Below are positions 15,404-24,571 of a stretch of 64,000 bases of DNA, piece after piece. How positions within the stretch are numbered: position 1 is the stretch's first letter; each line of letters starts with the position of its first letter. Below the pieces are notes generated by a model. The model was not told the origin of the DNA, did not search any database, and was given only the letters and a program-made list of their open reading frames with translations. Where the stretch lies: positions 48,812-112,811 of the forward strand of contig CANLAQ010000001.1 in the NCBI GenBank assembly GCA_947488235.1, in the 5' to 3' direction. This DNA is from Flavobacteriales bacterium (GTDB taxonomy: Bacteria; Bacteroidota; Bacteroidia; Flavobacteriales_D; Crocinitomicaceae). Made by a program: the position numbers and the translations under genes.

Positions 15404-15941
15404 TAGCGCATCTTTCACTATTTGGCTTACAGGGATTTCTGGTGCAGGTAAGACAACACTCGCTAATGCTCTTCAAAATAAATTAAAAGAAAATAATATT
15501 ACTGGTTTTTGCATCGATGGTGATGTACTAAGAAATGGAATCTGCAAGGACTTAGGTTTTTCAGATTCAGATCGAAAGGAGAACATGCGTAGAGCTTCTT
15601 GCCTGGCTAAAATGATCAACGACCAAGGTCACACCGCTATAGTGTCCTTAATTTCACCTTTTAAAGCAGAAAGAGAAATAGCACAGCATTATATTGGCGC
15701 CGATAAATTTCTAGAAGTATTTGTTGACTGTTCCTATGAAGAATGTGCAAAACGCGATGTTAAAGGATTATATGAAAAATTTGAATCAGGATCGCTAAAT
15801 CAATTTACTGGAAAAGACAGCATCTACGAGGCACCTGAAAATGCTGCGGTTCATATAAAAACAAATGAGCTTGATCTTGAAGTATGTTTACAAACAATCG
15901 TTTCTCAAATTGAAGCTAGATTTCAACTTCAATTATCTTAA
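15393..15941 (+). CDS. cysC: Adenylylsulfate kinase
   Basis: From the ATG at 15393 the product has 182 residues. It carries the P-loop 'LTGISGAGKTTLANAL', 'FCIDGDVLRNGICKDLGFS', 'DRKENMRRASCLAKM', and 'VFVDCSYEECAKRDVKGLYEK', all APS-kinase signatures. It phosphorylates adenosine 5'-phosphosulfate to PAPS in sulfate activation. I reject the 15360 start because it would extend 44 bases into the YiiX-like gene. cysD/cysN are not in the window, and the neighbouring rhodanese suggests a sulfur-related group, although this is only positional. Confidence 0.92.
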   Translation: MKNNSASFTIWLTGISGAGKTTLANALQNKLKENNITGFCIDGDVLRNGICKDLGFSDSDRKENMRRASCLAKMINDQGHTAIVSLISPFKAEREIAQHYIGADKFLEVFVDCSYEECAKRDVKGLYEKFESGSLNQFTGKDSIYEAPENAAVHIKTNELDLEVCLQTIVSQIEARFQLQLS

Positions 15942-15946
15942 TTTAT

Positions 15947-15954
15947 TAACTTTG
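15947..15954 (+). promoter_or_regulatory. -7 box (TAACTTTG) before the rhodanese gene
   Basis: Exact TAnnTTTG match just after cysC, with the rhodanese ATG at 15959. It may be an internal promoter giving a near-leaderless transcript. Confidence 0.5.
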
Positions 15955-15958
15955 CAGA

Positions 15959-16282
15959 ATGTCTATTCAACAATTACCTCCAAAAAACTGTAGTGAAATC
16001 ATCGCTAAAGACACCCAAATTCAATGTATTGATGTTCGTGAACCCTATGAATATGAACTGGGGAATATAGGTTTTGTCAATATCCCTATGAGTGAAACGC
16101 TAATCATCAGCGAGCAATTTGACAAAGAAAAACAAACTATAATTTTGTGTAGAAGTGGCAAAAGGGCCGAAGCAGTAGCAAATTTATTATCAACTGAATA
16201 TAATTTTACTTCTCTTATTATTGTAGCAGGTGGTATTACCGCTTGGAAAGAGACTATTGACAATACCATTCAACTAGACTAA
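15959..16282 (+). CDS. Rhodanese-like domain protein
   Basis: A single 107-residue rhodanese domain. 'IQCIDVREPYEYELGNI' is the typical opening, and 'TIILCRSGKRAEAVANLL' is the active-site loop with a catalytic Cys, followed by 'IVAGGITAWKETI'. It probably transfers sulfane sulfur in the cytoplasm; the acceptor is unknown. It is translationally coupled to the DedA gene through TAATG, and lies 17 bases after cysC. Confidence 0.92.
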   Translation: MSIQQLPPKNCSEIIAKDTQIQCIDVREPYEYELGNIGFVNIPMSETLIISEQFDKEKQTIILCRSGKRAEAVANLLSTEYNFTSLIIVAGGITAWKETIDNTIQLD

Positions 16283-16947
16283 TGGAATTACTTAAAGATT
16301 TTTTAGAATTTTTTTTACATTTAGATAAACACTTATTTACCTTGATTCAAGAGTACGGCACTTGGATTTATGTGATATTATTTCTAATCATATTTACTGA
16401 AACAGGCTTGGTTGTCATTCCATTTCTACCGGGCGATTCTTTACTTTTCGCAGCCGGAACTTTTTGCGCAGGTGTTACTACAAATGGTCAACATGCAGAA
16501 TTGAATCTTTTTATTGTACTTCTTTTATTAATCATTGCAGCAATCTCAGGAGATGCATTGAATTATTTTCTTGGAAAATCAATTGGATCCAAAGCAATTC
16601 GTTGGAAAATTGGCAAAAGACAATTGATACAACAAAAATACATCGATCAAACGCAAGATTTTTTCAACAAACATGGATCCAAAGCAATTGTAATTGCTCG
16701 ATTCGTTCCAATTGTTAGAACTTTTGCTCCTTTTGTAGCGGGAATTGGAAACATGAAATATTTAACCTTTTTACGCTTCAACATCATCGGTGGATTTGCT
16801 TGGGTATTAGGCTTAACCTTACTCGGATATTTCTTTGGTAATTTAGAAATCGTTAAAGCGAATTTTGAAATTGTGATTTCCGGAATTATCTTTTTATCAC
16901 TTCTCCCCATGCTTTTTGAATTCATTAAAGCTAGAAAAAAAATATAA
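16282..16947 (+). CDS. DedA-family inner-membrane protein
   Basis: The 221-residue protein has several hydrophobic segments and the SNARE-associated/DedA signatures 'PFLPGDSLLFAAGTF', 'SGDALNYFLGKSIG' and 'ARFVPIVRTFAPFVAGIG'. Family members are undecaprenyl-phosphate or phospholipid translocases of the cytoplasmic membrane needed for envelope integrity. Its ATG shares a base with the rhodanese stop codon. No terminator-like hairpin was seen right after it. Confidence 0.92.
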   Translation: MELLKDFLEFFLHLDKHLFTLIQEYGTWIYVILFLIIFTETGLVVIPFLPGDSLLFAAGTFCAGVTTNGQHAELNLFIVLLLLIIAAISGDALNYFLGKSIGSKAIRWKIGKRQLIQQKYIDQTQDFFNKHGSKAIVIARFVPIVRTFAPFVAGIGNMKYLTFLRFNIIGGFAWVLGLTLLGYFFGNLEIVKANFEIVISGIIFLSLLPMLFEFIKARKKI

Positions 16948-16980
16948 TTGACTTTTGTTAGTTTAATAAAAATCCAATAT

Positions 16981-16988
16981 TATTTTTG
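16981..16988 (+). promoter_or_regulatory. -7 box (TATTTTTG) of the T9SS type B protein gene
   Basis: Exact TAnnTTTG match 68 bases before the ATG at 17057, leaving a leader of about 60 bases. Confidence 0.55.
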
Positions 16989-17056
16989 CCTTCGTGCAAT
17001 TTTATTTAAATTTATCCCGTCACTAAGGTGATTATAAAAACAAACATACTTACTGA

Positions 17057-19441
17057 ATGAAAAATACCATCAAATTATTACTTGTTTTAGCCTTGACTTT
17101 TAGTGGAAATACTCTTTTTTCACAGGGATGTTTTAATGCTAATTTCTCCGATAATTCCTTTTTAAATTGGCAGGGCTTTACCGGTAATTGTTGTGGAATT
17201 AACACCCCTAATGTTGGAATTGTCCCAGGTCAGCACACCATAATGACAGGAACAGGAGTTGATCCTTGGGCATGTACACCAATAACGGTAGTTGCACCAG
17301 GAGAAACTTACTCAGCCATGCTGGGAAACAGCGCTACAGGTGCTCAAGCAGAACGATTGCGTTATGTTTTCAATATCACGCCTTCATCCAACATGATTAT
17401 TTTTAAATACGCTGTGGTTCTTCAAGACCCTGGACATACCATCGCACAACAACCGCGTTTTGAAGCGCAACTAAGTGATACCGCAGGAAATCCGATTCCT
17501 TGTACTTTCTATCAAGTTACAGCCGGAAGTGGTATACCAGGTTTTCAAGCTTGTGGTCAAATTCGCTCAAAAGACTGGACCACTATTGGTGTAAATGTTT
17601 CTGCCTATTTGGGTCAACAAATTATTCTTGATGTCGCTACTGGTGATTGTTCTTTAACGGGTCATTTTGGTTATGCTTATGTAGTTGCTGATTGCGCTTC
17701 ACTTTACATTGAATCAAGATATTGTGAAAACAGTTTATCTCAAACTGTTGAATTAGAAGCTCCTGAGGGATTTGCTAATTATGAATGGACTGACAGTACT
17801 GGAGCAGTTGTTGGAAATGGTCAAATCATTTCGTTAAACACCACCAACCAACAAATAATTACATGTGCTATTACTTCCGTTAATGGATGTACAGCTACCT
17901 TATCTACAGAGATTTTACCTTCGAATGTTGTGGCACTTTATACTATGGATTCTGTTTGTGCAGGTGGAGTAATTGACTTAAACAACATTTCAGTATTTAC
18001 CAACGCCATCCAAGATACAGTAACATGGAGTTCTTCTGATGGTTATTCAGTTCTTGGAAACACCTTTAGTCATACCTTCCCTGGTCCTGGCGATTACACC
18101 GTTCAGATGATTGTAGAGTCAGATGCTGATTGTCAAGACACAGTAACCAATACCATACATGTTTATGATATTCCAGTCTCAGATTTTAATTTTGCAAATG
18201 TTTGTCTTGGAGAGGAAGCTCAATTGAATGCTACTAGTACTATTGCATCTTTAGACTCCTTATCTAATTTATGGTTGATCAATGTTCAAGACACCTTACT
18301 TGGAGATACTACATTTTATGATTTTACGCAACCAGGCTTTTATAATATCGATTTAATAACTACTTCACAATTTGGATGTGCTGATACGAGTTCGCAATCC
18401 ATAACTGTATTTAATAATCCAACGGCCAACTTTACTTTCACAGAACAGTGTATTGATGTTGCTGTGCCATTCACCAATACTACTTCAAATGTTTCCCCAA
18501 TCACCTCCTTTGTATGGTATCAAAATGGAACATTTTTAGATACTACTATCAATATAAGTTACCTATATAATGCTCCGGGATTAAATACCATGACATTAAT
18601 AGCATTGGATAGTTTTCCTAATAATGTGGTTTGTGATGACACCTTAACCTTAACTTTATTTGTTCATGACAATCCTGTTTTAGCTTATGCAGCAGATACA
18701 GTGCTTTGTGAGGATGTTCCTTTTGCCATAACCTCTAGTTCTACTGTTACTACAACTGAAGTACTCAGTTATAACTGGACCACTGGTGGAAATTCAATTG
18801 GAACGAATAGCAATTTGAACTATGTAATCACCACTCCAGGTATCAGTCCAATTAATTATACTGCTACAACTGCCTTTGGATGTGCTACAGATACCACTTT
18901 CAATTTGTATGTGATGACGACTCCAAATGAACCTATACTCTCTATAACAACTCCAGATTGTCCAGGTGATCCGATCTTTATTACTGCGTTAGGAGAATCC
19001 AATTCAACGATTAATTGGTCCGGACCAAATAATTTTACTTCTACTTCATTTAATGTAATGATGCCAATTACCCAAACAGGAATGGGTGCCTATATTTCCT
19101 ACCTTGTTTCTCAATATGGTTGTATTTCAGACACTGCTTCCATAGTGGCAGATATTGCTAACATTGGAACCTTAAACGATTTTGATTTCCCGAATGTAAT
19201 TACAGCAAATAACGATAACACGAACGATGTTTTAGATTTGAAATCTTATTTCTCAACCTGTGATGCTTATACTTGTTATATATTTAACAGATGGGGACAG
19301 TTGTTATTTGAGCAAGGTCAAGATACACCACAATTTATGGGTAAAAATCAAGACGGCGAAGAATTAGTACCGGGGGTATATTTCTACAAATTAGTTTTTC
19401 AAGATTTTGAAAAACAAGGATATATCCATGTAATTAGATAA
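17057..19441 (+). CDS. Large secreted PKD-repeat protein with T9SS type B (gliding motility-associated) C-terminal domain
   Basis: The 794-residue protein has a signal peptide ('KLLLVLALTFSGNTLFSQG'), an N-terminal carbohydrate-binding-like beta domain with many Cys ('GFTGNCCG', 'CTFYQVTAGSG'), then several PKD/Ig-like repeats of 80-90 residues. The C-terminal ~85 residues ('FPNVITANNDNTNDVL', 'YIFNRWGQLLFEQG', 'PGVYFYKLVFQ') are a CHU_C/type B sorting domain. It is probably carried to the surface by T9SS as an adhesin-like protein. It stands alone and is closed by a strong terminator. Its ligand is unknown. Confidence 0.88.
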   Translation: MKNTIKLLLVLALTFSGNTLFSQGCFNANFSDNSFLNWQGFTGNCCGINTPNVGIVPGQHTIMTGTGVDPWACTPITVVAPGETYSAMLGNSATGAQAERLRYVFNITPSSNMIIFKYAVVLQDPGHTIAQQPRFEAQLSDTAGNPIPCTFYQVTAGSGIPGFQACGQIRSKDWTTIGVNVSAYLGQQIILDVATGDCSLTGHFGYAYVVADCASLYIESRYCENSLSQTVELEAPEGFANYEWTDSTGAVVGNGQIISLNTTNQQIITCAITSVNGCTATLSTEILPSNVVALYTMDSVCAGGVIDLNNISVFTNAIQDTVTWSSSDGYSVLGNTFSHTFPGPGDYTVQMIVESDADCQDTVTNTIHVYDIPVSDFNFANVCLGEEAQLNATSTIASLDSLSNLWLINVQDTLLGDTTFYDFTQPGFYNIDLITTSQFGCADTSSQSITVFNNPTANFTFTEQCIDVAVPFTNTTSNVSPITSFVWYQNGTFLDTTINISYLYNAPGLNTMTLIALDSFPNNVVCDDTLTLTLFVHDNPVLAYAADTVLCEDVPFAITSSSTVTTTEVLSYNWTTGGNSIGTNSNLNYVITTPGISPINYTATTAFGCATDTTFNLYVMTTPNEPILSITTPDCPGDPIFITALGESNSTINWSGPNNFTSTSFNVMMPITQTGMGAYISYLVSQYGCISDTASIVADIANIGTLNDFDFPNVITANNDNTNDVLDLKSYFSTCDAYTCYIFNRWGQLLFEQGQDTPQFMGKNQDGEELVPGVYFYKLVFQDFEKQGYIHVIR

Positions 19442-19465
19442 GCTCATTACAATTTGATATTAAAT

Positions 19466-19497
19466 AAAAAAGGAGCAATTTAACTTGCTCCTTTTTT
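19466..19497. terminator. Bidirectional Rho-independent terminator
   Basis: AAAAAAGGAGCAA pairs with TTGCTCCTTTTTT across a 6-base loop, giving a 13-bp stem with T-runs in both directions. It serves the type B protein gene and the convergent gene at 19521. Confidence 0.85.
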
Positions 19498-19520
19498 ATG
19501 CTTTATATTTTGGCTTATCT

Positions 19521-20042
19521 TTAAAAAAGAGTCTGAAGCTCCTCTTTAAGAAATTCTACTGCGATTTCAGCAGGCAATACCCCTACTTCACTGGTTAAAT
19601 TTAATATTGCTGCACTCAGCATCATTGCATTTGAATCAGCAGCCAAAGAACCGCTAGCAACATTAATTAGTTTGATGGTTTCTTCTTTTGCATCCTTTAG
19701 CATTTTCCATCCTTTAGGTGAAATAAACATTTGTTGGGCGACATTATGTTCATACTCATCGCGAATTGTTTTTAATAAAAGCGCTTGAAAGGCAACACTT
19801 CCCATAGCAGGTTGTTGCATGCGCATAATCAAACTATTGGGATGAATGCGTTCTAAAAACAAAATAGCGCGCTGATAAGCATCGGCTCGATTGGGAAGAA
19901 AGAACTCTTGTCTCTGTTTTTTTAATTCCGAGAAAAGTATTCTATCTTGATCTGTCTTAGTTTTCTTGATAAATATAACTACGACATAAACAAGTGCTCC
20001 TGTAGAAATAAGCAATGCAATTAAGTAAGTAAGGTCTTTCAT
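19521..20042 (-). CDS. Conserved hypothetical membrane-anchored protein (DUF7935-like)
   Basis: The 173-residue protein has one N-terminal membrane segment (about residues 5-26) and a cytoplasmic, mostly helical part containing 'LPNRADAYQRAILFLERI' and 'QALLLKTIRDEYEHNVAQQMF'. It resembles a protein family common in Bacteroidota without known function. It converges on the type B protein gene across a shared terminator and is preceded by an exact TATATTTG -7 box at 20059. No partner gene is evident. Confidence 0.75.
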   Translation of the reverse strand: MKDLTYLIALLISTGALVYVVVIFIKKTKTDQDRILFSELKKQRQEFFLPNRADAYQRAILFLERIHPNSLIMRMQQPAMGSVAFQALLLKTIRDEYEHNVAQQMFISPKGWKMLKDAKEETIKLINVASGSLAADSNAMMLSAAILNLTSEVGVLPAEIAVEFLKEELQTLF

Positions 20043-20058
20043 AAATTAAACTTTGATG

Positions 20059-20066
20059 CAAATATA
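20059..20066 (-). promoter_or_regulatory. -7 box (TATATTTG) of the DUF7935-like gene
   Basis: The minus strand reads TATATTTG, an exact TAnnTTTG match 16 bases before the ATG at 20042. Confidence 0.6.
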
Positions 20067-20107
20067 AACACCTCGCCAAATAAAATAGTGAATTTGCTAT
20101 TTAATCT

Positions 20108-20129
20108 TGTGCAACAGGACTCTTGCACA
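20108..20129. repeat. Short inverted repeat between divergent genes
   Basis: TGTGCAA (20108-20114) and TTGCACA (20123-20129) form a perfect 7-bp inverted repeat with an 8-base spacer. It lies between the DUF7935-like and symporter promoters and could be a regulator site. No T-run follows, so it is not a terminator. Confidence 0.4.
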
Positions 20130-20212
20130 TCAAAACTTATTTCTAGTTCTTAAGTACTGAATAATTTACATGCAAACACTTTTTTAATATCTTTACACTA
20201 ATAAAAATAAGC

Positions 20213-21664
20213 ATGACATCAATTATAATAGCCTGTGTACTCATTGCCTACTTTGGTGTATTATTAGCCATTGCCTATCTTACTTCTCGGAATGCAAGCG
20301 CTAATAGTTTTTTTACTGGCGACAAGAAAAGTCCATGGTATTTAGTTGCCTTCGGAATGATTGGAACATCCCTATCGGGCATTACATTCATTTCAGTTCC
20401 GGGTTCTGTTGGTGATGGAGGTTGGTATTATTATCAAATGGTGATTGGATTTTTTATCGGGTATTTCGTGGTTGCCTATGTCCTTTTACCTTTATATTAT
20501 AAATATAATCTGACCTCAATTTATCGTTATTTAGAGTATCGCTTAGGCTTCAGTGCCTATAAATGGGGTGCTGCTTACTTTATTTTATCAAGAACTTTAG
20601 GAGCAACAGTTAGATTATATCTTGTAATTAATGTACTACAGCTTTTTGTATTTGACCCTCTAGGAGTTCCTTTTTGGCTCGCAACGCTGCTAATAATTGG
20701 AATGATCATCGCGTATACTTTACAAGGTGGTGTGAAAACAATTGTTTGGACTGATACACTACAAACATTATTCATGCTTTTAGCTTTAGTTGTATGTATT
20801 TTTTCTATTCAGTCGGCTTTGCATTTGGAATGGTCTCAGATTTGGACTCAATTAGAAGCAAAAGACATGACGAAATTATGGAATACTGATCCACTCAAAA
20901 AAGACTTTTTTCTTAAACATATTATTGGGGGAGCATTTATTACGATTGCTATGACTGGAATGGATCAAGAAATGATGCAAAAAAACATCAGTGTCAAAAC
21001 ATTGAAAGATGCTCAAAAAAACATGGTGATCTTTAGTGTTGTTTTACTTTTCGTGAATGCGCTATTTCTATTCTTAGGGGGTATGTTGCACCTTTATGCA
21101 AAACAAAAAGGTCTTGACTTACTTCCAGATGATGTGTTCCCTACAATAGTTCAAAAACATCTTCCTTTTGGTATTTTCATTGTTTTCATTATTGGATTGA
21201 TTTCAGCTTTATTTCCTTCAGTAGATGGGGCAATAACCGCATTAACTTCTTCTTTCTGTATTGATATTTTAGGATTCGAAAGAAGAACAGATTTAAATGA
21301 AATGCAGCAGCGTAAATTGCGTAAAACAATCCATCTTTCTTTCGCCTTTGTATTCTTGTTATTGGTCTTCTATTTTAAATGGATGGATAGTAAAAGTATT
21401 GTTACTTTAATATTTCAAATTGCAAGTTATACTTATGGTCCTTTATTGGGATTGTTCTCGTTTGGCATCTTAACCAAAAGAGTGCTGAAAAACTATATGG
21501 TGCCTATTGTGTGCATTGCCGCTCCATTAATCTGCTACTTCATGAATTATTATGCAACGACCTTTAAAGACGGATATACCTTTGGACTAGAAATGTTAAT
21601 CATAAATGGAGCCATCACCTTCAGTTTACTATATTTCACCAGTTCAAAATCTATTAATAATTGA
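20213..21664 (+). CDS. Sodium:solute symporter (SSS family)
   Basis: The 483-residue protein is hydrophobic throughout, with about 13 predicted membrane helices. SSS signatures include 'TGDKKSPWYLVAFGMIGTSLSG', 'YRYLEYRLG', 'GGVKTIVWTDTLQ' and 'MTGMDQEMMQKNISV'. It would import a sugar, nucleoside, amino acid or organic acid with sodium; the substrate is not predictable from sequence. A weak -7-like TATCTTTA lies upstream. The next gene, a GlmU-like protein, begins two bases after its stop, so they are probably cotranscribed. Confidence 0.92.
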   Translation: MTSIIIACVLIAYFGVLLAIAYLTSRNASANSFFTGDKKSPWYLVAFGMIGTSLSGITFISVPGSVGDGGWYYYQMVIGFFIGYFVVAYVLLPLYYKYNLTSIYRYLEYRLGFSAYKWGAAYFILSRTLGATVRLYLVINVLQLFVFDPLGVPFWLATLLIIGMIIAYTLQGGVKTIVWTDTLQTLFMLLALVVCIFSIQSALHLEWSQIWTQLEAKDMTKLWNTDPLKKDFFLKHIIGGAFITIAMTGMDQEMMQKNISVKTLKDAQKNMVIFSVVLLFVNALFLFLGGMLHLYAKQKGLDLLPDDVFPTIVQKHLPFGIFIVFIIGLISALFPSVDGAITALTSSFCIDILGFERRTDLNEMQQRKLRKTIHLSFAFVFLLLVFYFKWMDSKSIVTLIFQIASYTYGPLLGLFSFGILTKRVLKNYMVPIVCIAAPLICYFMNYYATTFKDGYTFGLEMLIINGAITFSLLYFTSSKSINN

Positions 21665-21666
21665 TT

Positions 21667-22794
21667 ATGAAAATTAACTTATCAGATTCCGGACTTCATC
21701 TTTCCTGTGCGCCACTCAGTTTAACAAGACCTATTGGGAGTATACGCTGTGGAGTGTTTACCAATTCGGAACGATGGAATTTTATTTTTCCAGAAGCTCA
21801 AATTGGATTTGAAACTGAAGACTATCTTTCTTCTAAATTCAAAGCTTTAAAAGATGCCGTTGAAATTAATGGGAGTATCATTCCTAATGCTGAATTGGCT
21901 GCTGCTATTCTTCATTTAGAAGAAAATTCAACACTTTATTTAGGCGAGGAAACACTAGCTAAAAAAGGAACTGGAAATCAAAGGATTCAATATACAGGTA
22001 GCAAACCTTTACAATTTAAAAATTGGTGGAACCTACTATCCATAAATGGTGATGCCATAAAAAATGATTTTGAATTGCTCAGAGCATCTACTCATTCGAA
22101 TGATTTATCATCAAGTAATTCGGTTATTGGATCCTCGGAATTGATAATTGTAGAAGATGGTGCAACAATTGAGGGCTGTATTTTTAATACCAATGATGGA
22201 CCAATATATATTGGAAAAGGAGTGGAAATTATGGAAGGCTCTTGTATTCGTGGACCATTTGCGGCCTGTGAAAATAGTGTTGTAAAGATGGCTTCTAAAA
22301 TTTACGGTCCAACTACCATTGGTCCTTATTCTAAAGTTGGGGGTGAATTAAATAATGTTATTTTTCAATCCTATTCTAATAAGGCCCACGATGGTTTTTT
22401 AGGGAATTCATGTATAGGTGAATGGTGCAATCTTGGCGCAGACAGTAATAATTCGAATCTTAAAAATAATTATGGTTTGGTCTCGATTTATGACTACGCT
22501 GCAAAAGACATGATTTCAACTGGATTACAATTTTTAGGATTTTGCATGGGAGATCATTCAAAATGCGGCATCAACACCATGTTCAATACTGGAACTATAA
22601 TTGGCGTTTCCTGTAATCTCTTTGGACCAGGATTTTTCCCTAAACATATCCCTTCCTTTTCATGGGGAGCGCCTGATAATTTAATTCCCTACAAAATGGA
22701 TAAAGCCGTGGAACATTCCAATAAGATGATGGAAAGAAGGAACACTAAGCTTCAAAAAGAAGATCTTGACATTCTTCAAGCAATTCAGGACTAA
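21667..22794 (+). CDS. GlmU-like putative sugar nucleotidyltransferase with left-handed beta-helix
   Basis: The 375-residue product begins 'MKINLSDSGLHLSCAPLSLTRPIGSIRCG', typical of a Bacteroidota GlmU-related family (TIGR03991-like). Residues ~160-330 show hexapeptide-type turns ('IVEDGATIEGCIFNTNDGPIYIG', 'IRGPFAACENS', 'IYGPTTIGPYSKVGG'), so the C-terminal half is a left-handed beta-helix as in acyltransferases. It probably forms or modifies a nucleotide sugar, but the reaction is not established. The ORF-track start at 21661 is a TTG; the ATG at 21667 is better. It follows the symporter gene by two bases. Confidence 0.8.
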   Translation: MKINLSDSGLHLSCAPLSLTRPIGSIRCGVFTNSERWNFIFPEAQIGFETEDYLSSKFKALKDAVEINGSIIPNAELAAAILHLEENSTLYLGEETLAKKGTGNQRIQYTGSKPLQFKNWWNLLSINGDAIKNDFELLRASTHSNDLSSSNSVIGSSELIIVEDGATIEGCIFNTNDGPIYIGKGVEIMEGSCIRGPFAACENSVVKMASKIYGPTTIGPYSKVGGELNNVIFQSYSNKAHDGFLGNSCIGEWCNLGADSNNSNLKNNYGLVSIYDYAAKDMISTGLQFLGFCMGDHSKCGINTMFNTGTIIGVSCNLFGPGFFPKHIPSFSWGAPDNLIPYKMDKAVEHSNKMMERRNTKLQKEDLDILQAIQD

Positions 22795-22797
22795 TAT

Positions 22798-24510
22798 TTA
22801 TTTGGTCTTAAAGAACTTTAAGATAGGCAGTTTCATATAACTAGGTTCAAAATAAGCACTGTGCTCATAAATAAAGTTGAGTTGAAGCGTTTCTGATTCT
22901 CTAAATTCTTGATTATTTTTTTTCTTCTCCTCATATAATTGTTTTAAAGAAGGATCATTGGCTAATATTTCAGCAATTTTATCAATGAATACATAACTCG
23001 AAAAATACTCCTTTTGCTGTAAATAAGAATCGAAAAAATTCCAGGAAAAATAGCTGTCTTCGGCTAAGGGTTCTAAAACAGAGCAAATAAAAAGTCTTTT
23101 GTTTTGCTGGGTTGAAATCACATAATCTCCGACAGAAACACCTCCAAGTATTAATTTTGAATCTACTTCAATCGTATGGTGTTTAAAATGTCCTTCATAA
23201 GGCTTAGTATAACTTTGAAATGATTTAATCTCAACATTTCGAAAATAATTTCGATCTAACCAAGTACTTCCTTTAATTATTCTTTCCAATACCACCTCAT
23301 TTTGTTTGAGACGATTAATAACCTCTAATTCTGATCCTTTCAATATATAAAAGTCAGGAATGCGAATGGAATCCTTGGGGAAATGAAGGTTGTAAAAAGG
23401 AATGTACTGTTCATACATCTGCTTTCTATCATAATTCAATCTTGGTAATTGCGTTACTGGATGTACTGGATAAGTAGCCTTATAACCTTTAAAAAGAATG
23501 GAATCTGCTACACTAGATAAGGTATAATTAAACTTGAAATATTCTTGTTGCTTTTGATATAAGACGGCATGCTCTCGCGCTAACTCAACCTTTTTTGAAT
23601 TTAATTTTAACCACAAATGCAATTCATTAATAAAGTCGTATGTTGATAGAACTCTTTCGGGAAATGGTTTTAACATGTGTGTTTCAACGGTAAAACTAAT
23701 AGAATTGAATAAGTTGGCATATCCCATCGCATAGCGCGGCAAATCATTAAAGGCAACAATTCCATCCTCAGGAGTCCTGCCTTTTAATTCCACATAAGGA
23801 TAAAGAGTTACTTTTTGATTCAATTCCGGCAAAAGCACTCCATAGGTTATTTCTTTAATACTGGGTGCCATGCGCTCTTTCATTGAAGAGATGTATGTTA
23901 AAGTATAGGTATAATCAGCACCATTTGAGACATGCGTATCGACAAAAACATCGGGGTCAAGTGCATGAAATATTTTAGCAAAAGTAAAAGAGTTTTGAGC
24001 ATCCATTTTAATAAAATCACGATTCAAATCGTAATTCCGAGCACTACCTCGAAAACCATAAACTTCTGGTCCATCTTGATTGGCTCTTGAAGTAGAATTT
24101 CTATTCAACATTCCACCGACATTGTAGGCTGGAATGATTGCTATTAATGGATCGTTTACATTTGGCTTTTCCTTCAATAAATTTAAAAGCCACATCGCAC
24201 TCGCATTTACACCATCTGGCTCTCCAGCATGAATAGCATTGTTTACTAAAAGCGTAGTTGATTTTCGAGCTTTTTGGAAGGTTTTAAGAGAATCCCCTGC
24301 CCCATTATAAATACATAAATAAATAGGGATTCCAGCATCCGAATTCCCCATATTATACAACTCAACAGATTTATTTTCCTTCGCACATTTCTTATAAAAT
24401 TCAATTAATTCAGCATATGAAGGTGAAGTATTCGACTTCCAATCAATGTCTTGAGCCTTACAATTAATACAAAGGTTCAGAAGTAAAATAAATATAAGGT
24501 AGTGTCTCAT
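22798..24510 (-). CDS. M14-family zinc carboxypeptidase-like metallopeptidase, secreted
   Basis: From the ATG at 24510 (570 residues) a signal peptide is followed by an M14 peptidase domain. '[17 protein letters not shown]' has the HxxE zinc pair, '[17 protein letters not shown]' the third zinc His, and '[12 protein letters not shown]' the catalytic Glu. The remaining ~220 residues are an uncharacterised C-terminal domain. M14 enzymes remove C-terminal residues or cleave peptidoglycan peptides; the target is unknown. The ORF-track start at 24681 runs into trmD and has no signal peptide. A TAGTTTTG box on the minus strand lies 19 bases before the ATG. Confidence 0.85.
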   Translation of the reverse strand: MRHYLIFILLLNLCINCKAQDIDWKSNTSPSYAELIEFYKKCAKENKSVELYNMGNSDAGIPIYLCIYNGAGDSLKTFQKARKSTTLLVNNAIHAGEPDGVNASAMWLLNLLKEKPNVNDPLIAIIPAYNVGGMLNRNSTSRANQDGPEVYGFRGSARNYDLNRDFIKMDAQNSFTFAKIFHALDPDVFVDTHVSNGADYTYTLTYISSMKERMAPSIKEITYGVLLPELNQKVTLYPYVELKGRTPEDGIVAFNDLPRYAMGYANLFNSISFTVETHMLKPFPERVLSTYDFINELHLWLKLNSKKVELAREHAVLYQKQQEYFKFNYTLSSVADSILFKGYKATYPVHPVTQLPRLNYDRKQMYEQYIPFYNLHFPKDSIRIPDFYILKGSELEVINRLKQNEVVLERIIKGSTWLDRNYFRNVEIKSFQSYTKPYEGHFKHHTIEVDSKLILGGVSVGDYVISTQQNKRLFICSVLEPLAEDSYFSWNFFDSYLQQKEYFSSYVFIDKIAEILANDPSLKQLYEEKKKNNQEFRESETLQLNFIYEHSAYFEPSYMKLPILKFFKTK

Positions 24511-24528
24511 AAAATTATATTTAGGCAG

Positions 24529-24536
24529 CAAAACTA
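24529..24536 (-). promoter_or_regulatory. -7 box (TAGTTTTG) of the M14 peptidase gene
   Basis: The minus strand reads TAGTTTTG, an exact TAnnTTTG match. It lies only 23 bases from the divergent trmD box, so the two promoters overlap. Confidence 0.6.
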
Positions 24537-24559
24537 CACGAAATGTTCCTAAATCAATG

Positions 24560-24567
24560 TATTTTTG
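24560..24567 (+). promoter_or_regulatory. -7 box (TATTTTTG) of trmD
   Basis: Exact TAnnTTTG match four bases before the trmD ATG at 24572. It falls after the track start at 24557 and so supports the later start. The transcript would be nearly leaderless. Confidence 0.6.
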
Positions 24568-24571
24568 TAAA

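Noticed and set aside
17057-19441. PKD modules as DNA-level tandem repeats
   Set aside because: The modules are similar in protein pattern only; the DNA copies have diverged and I see no exact repeats.
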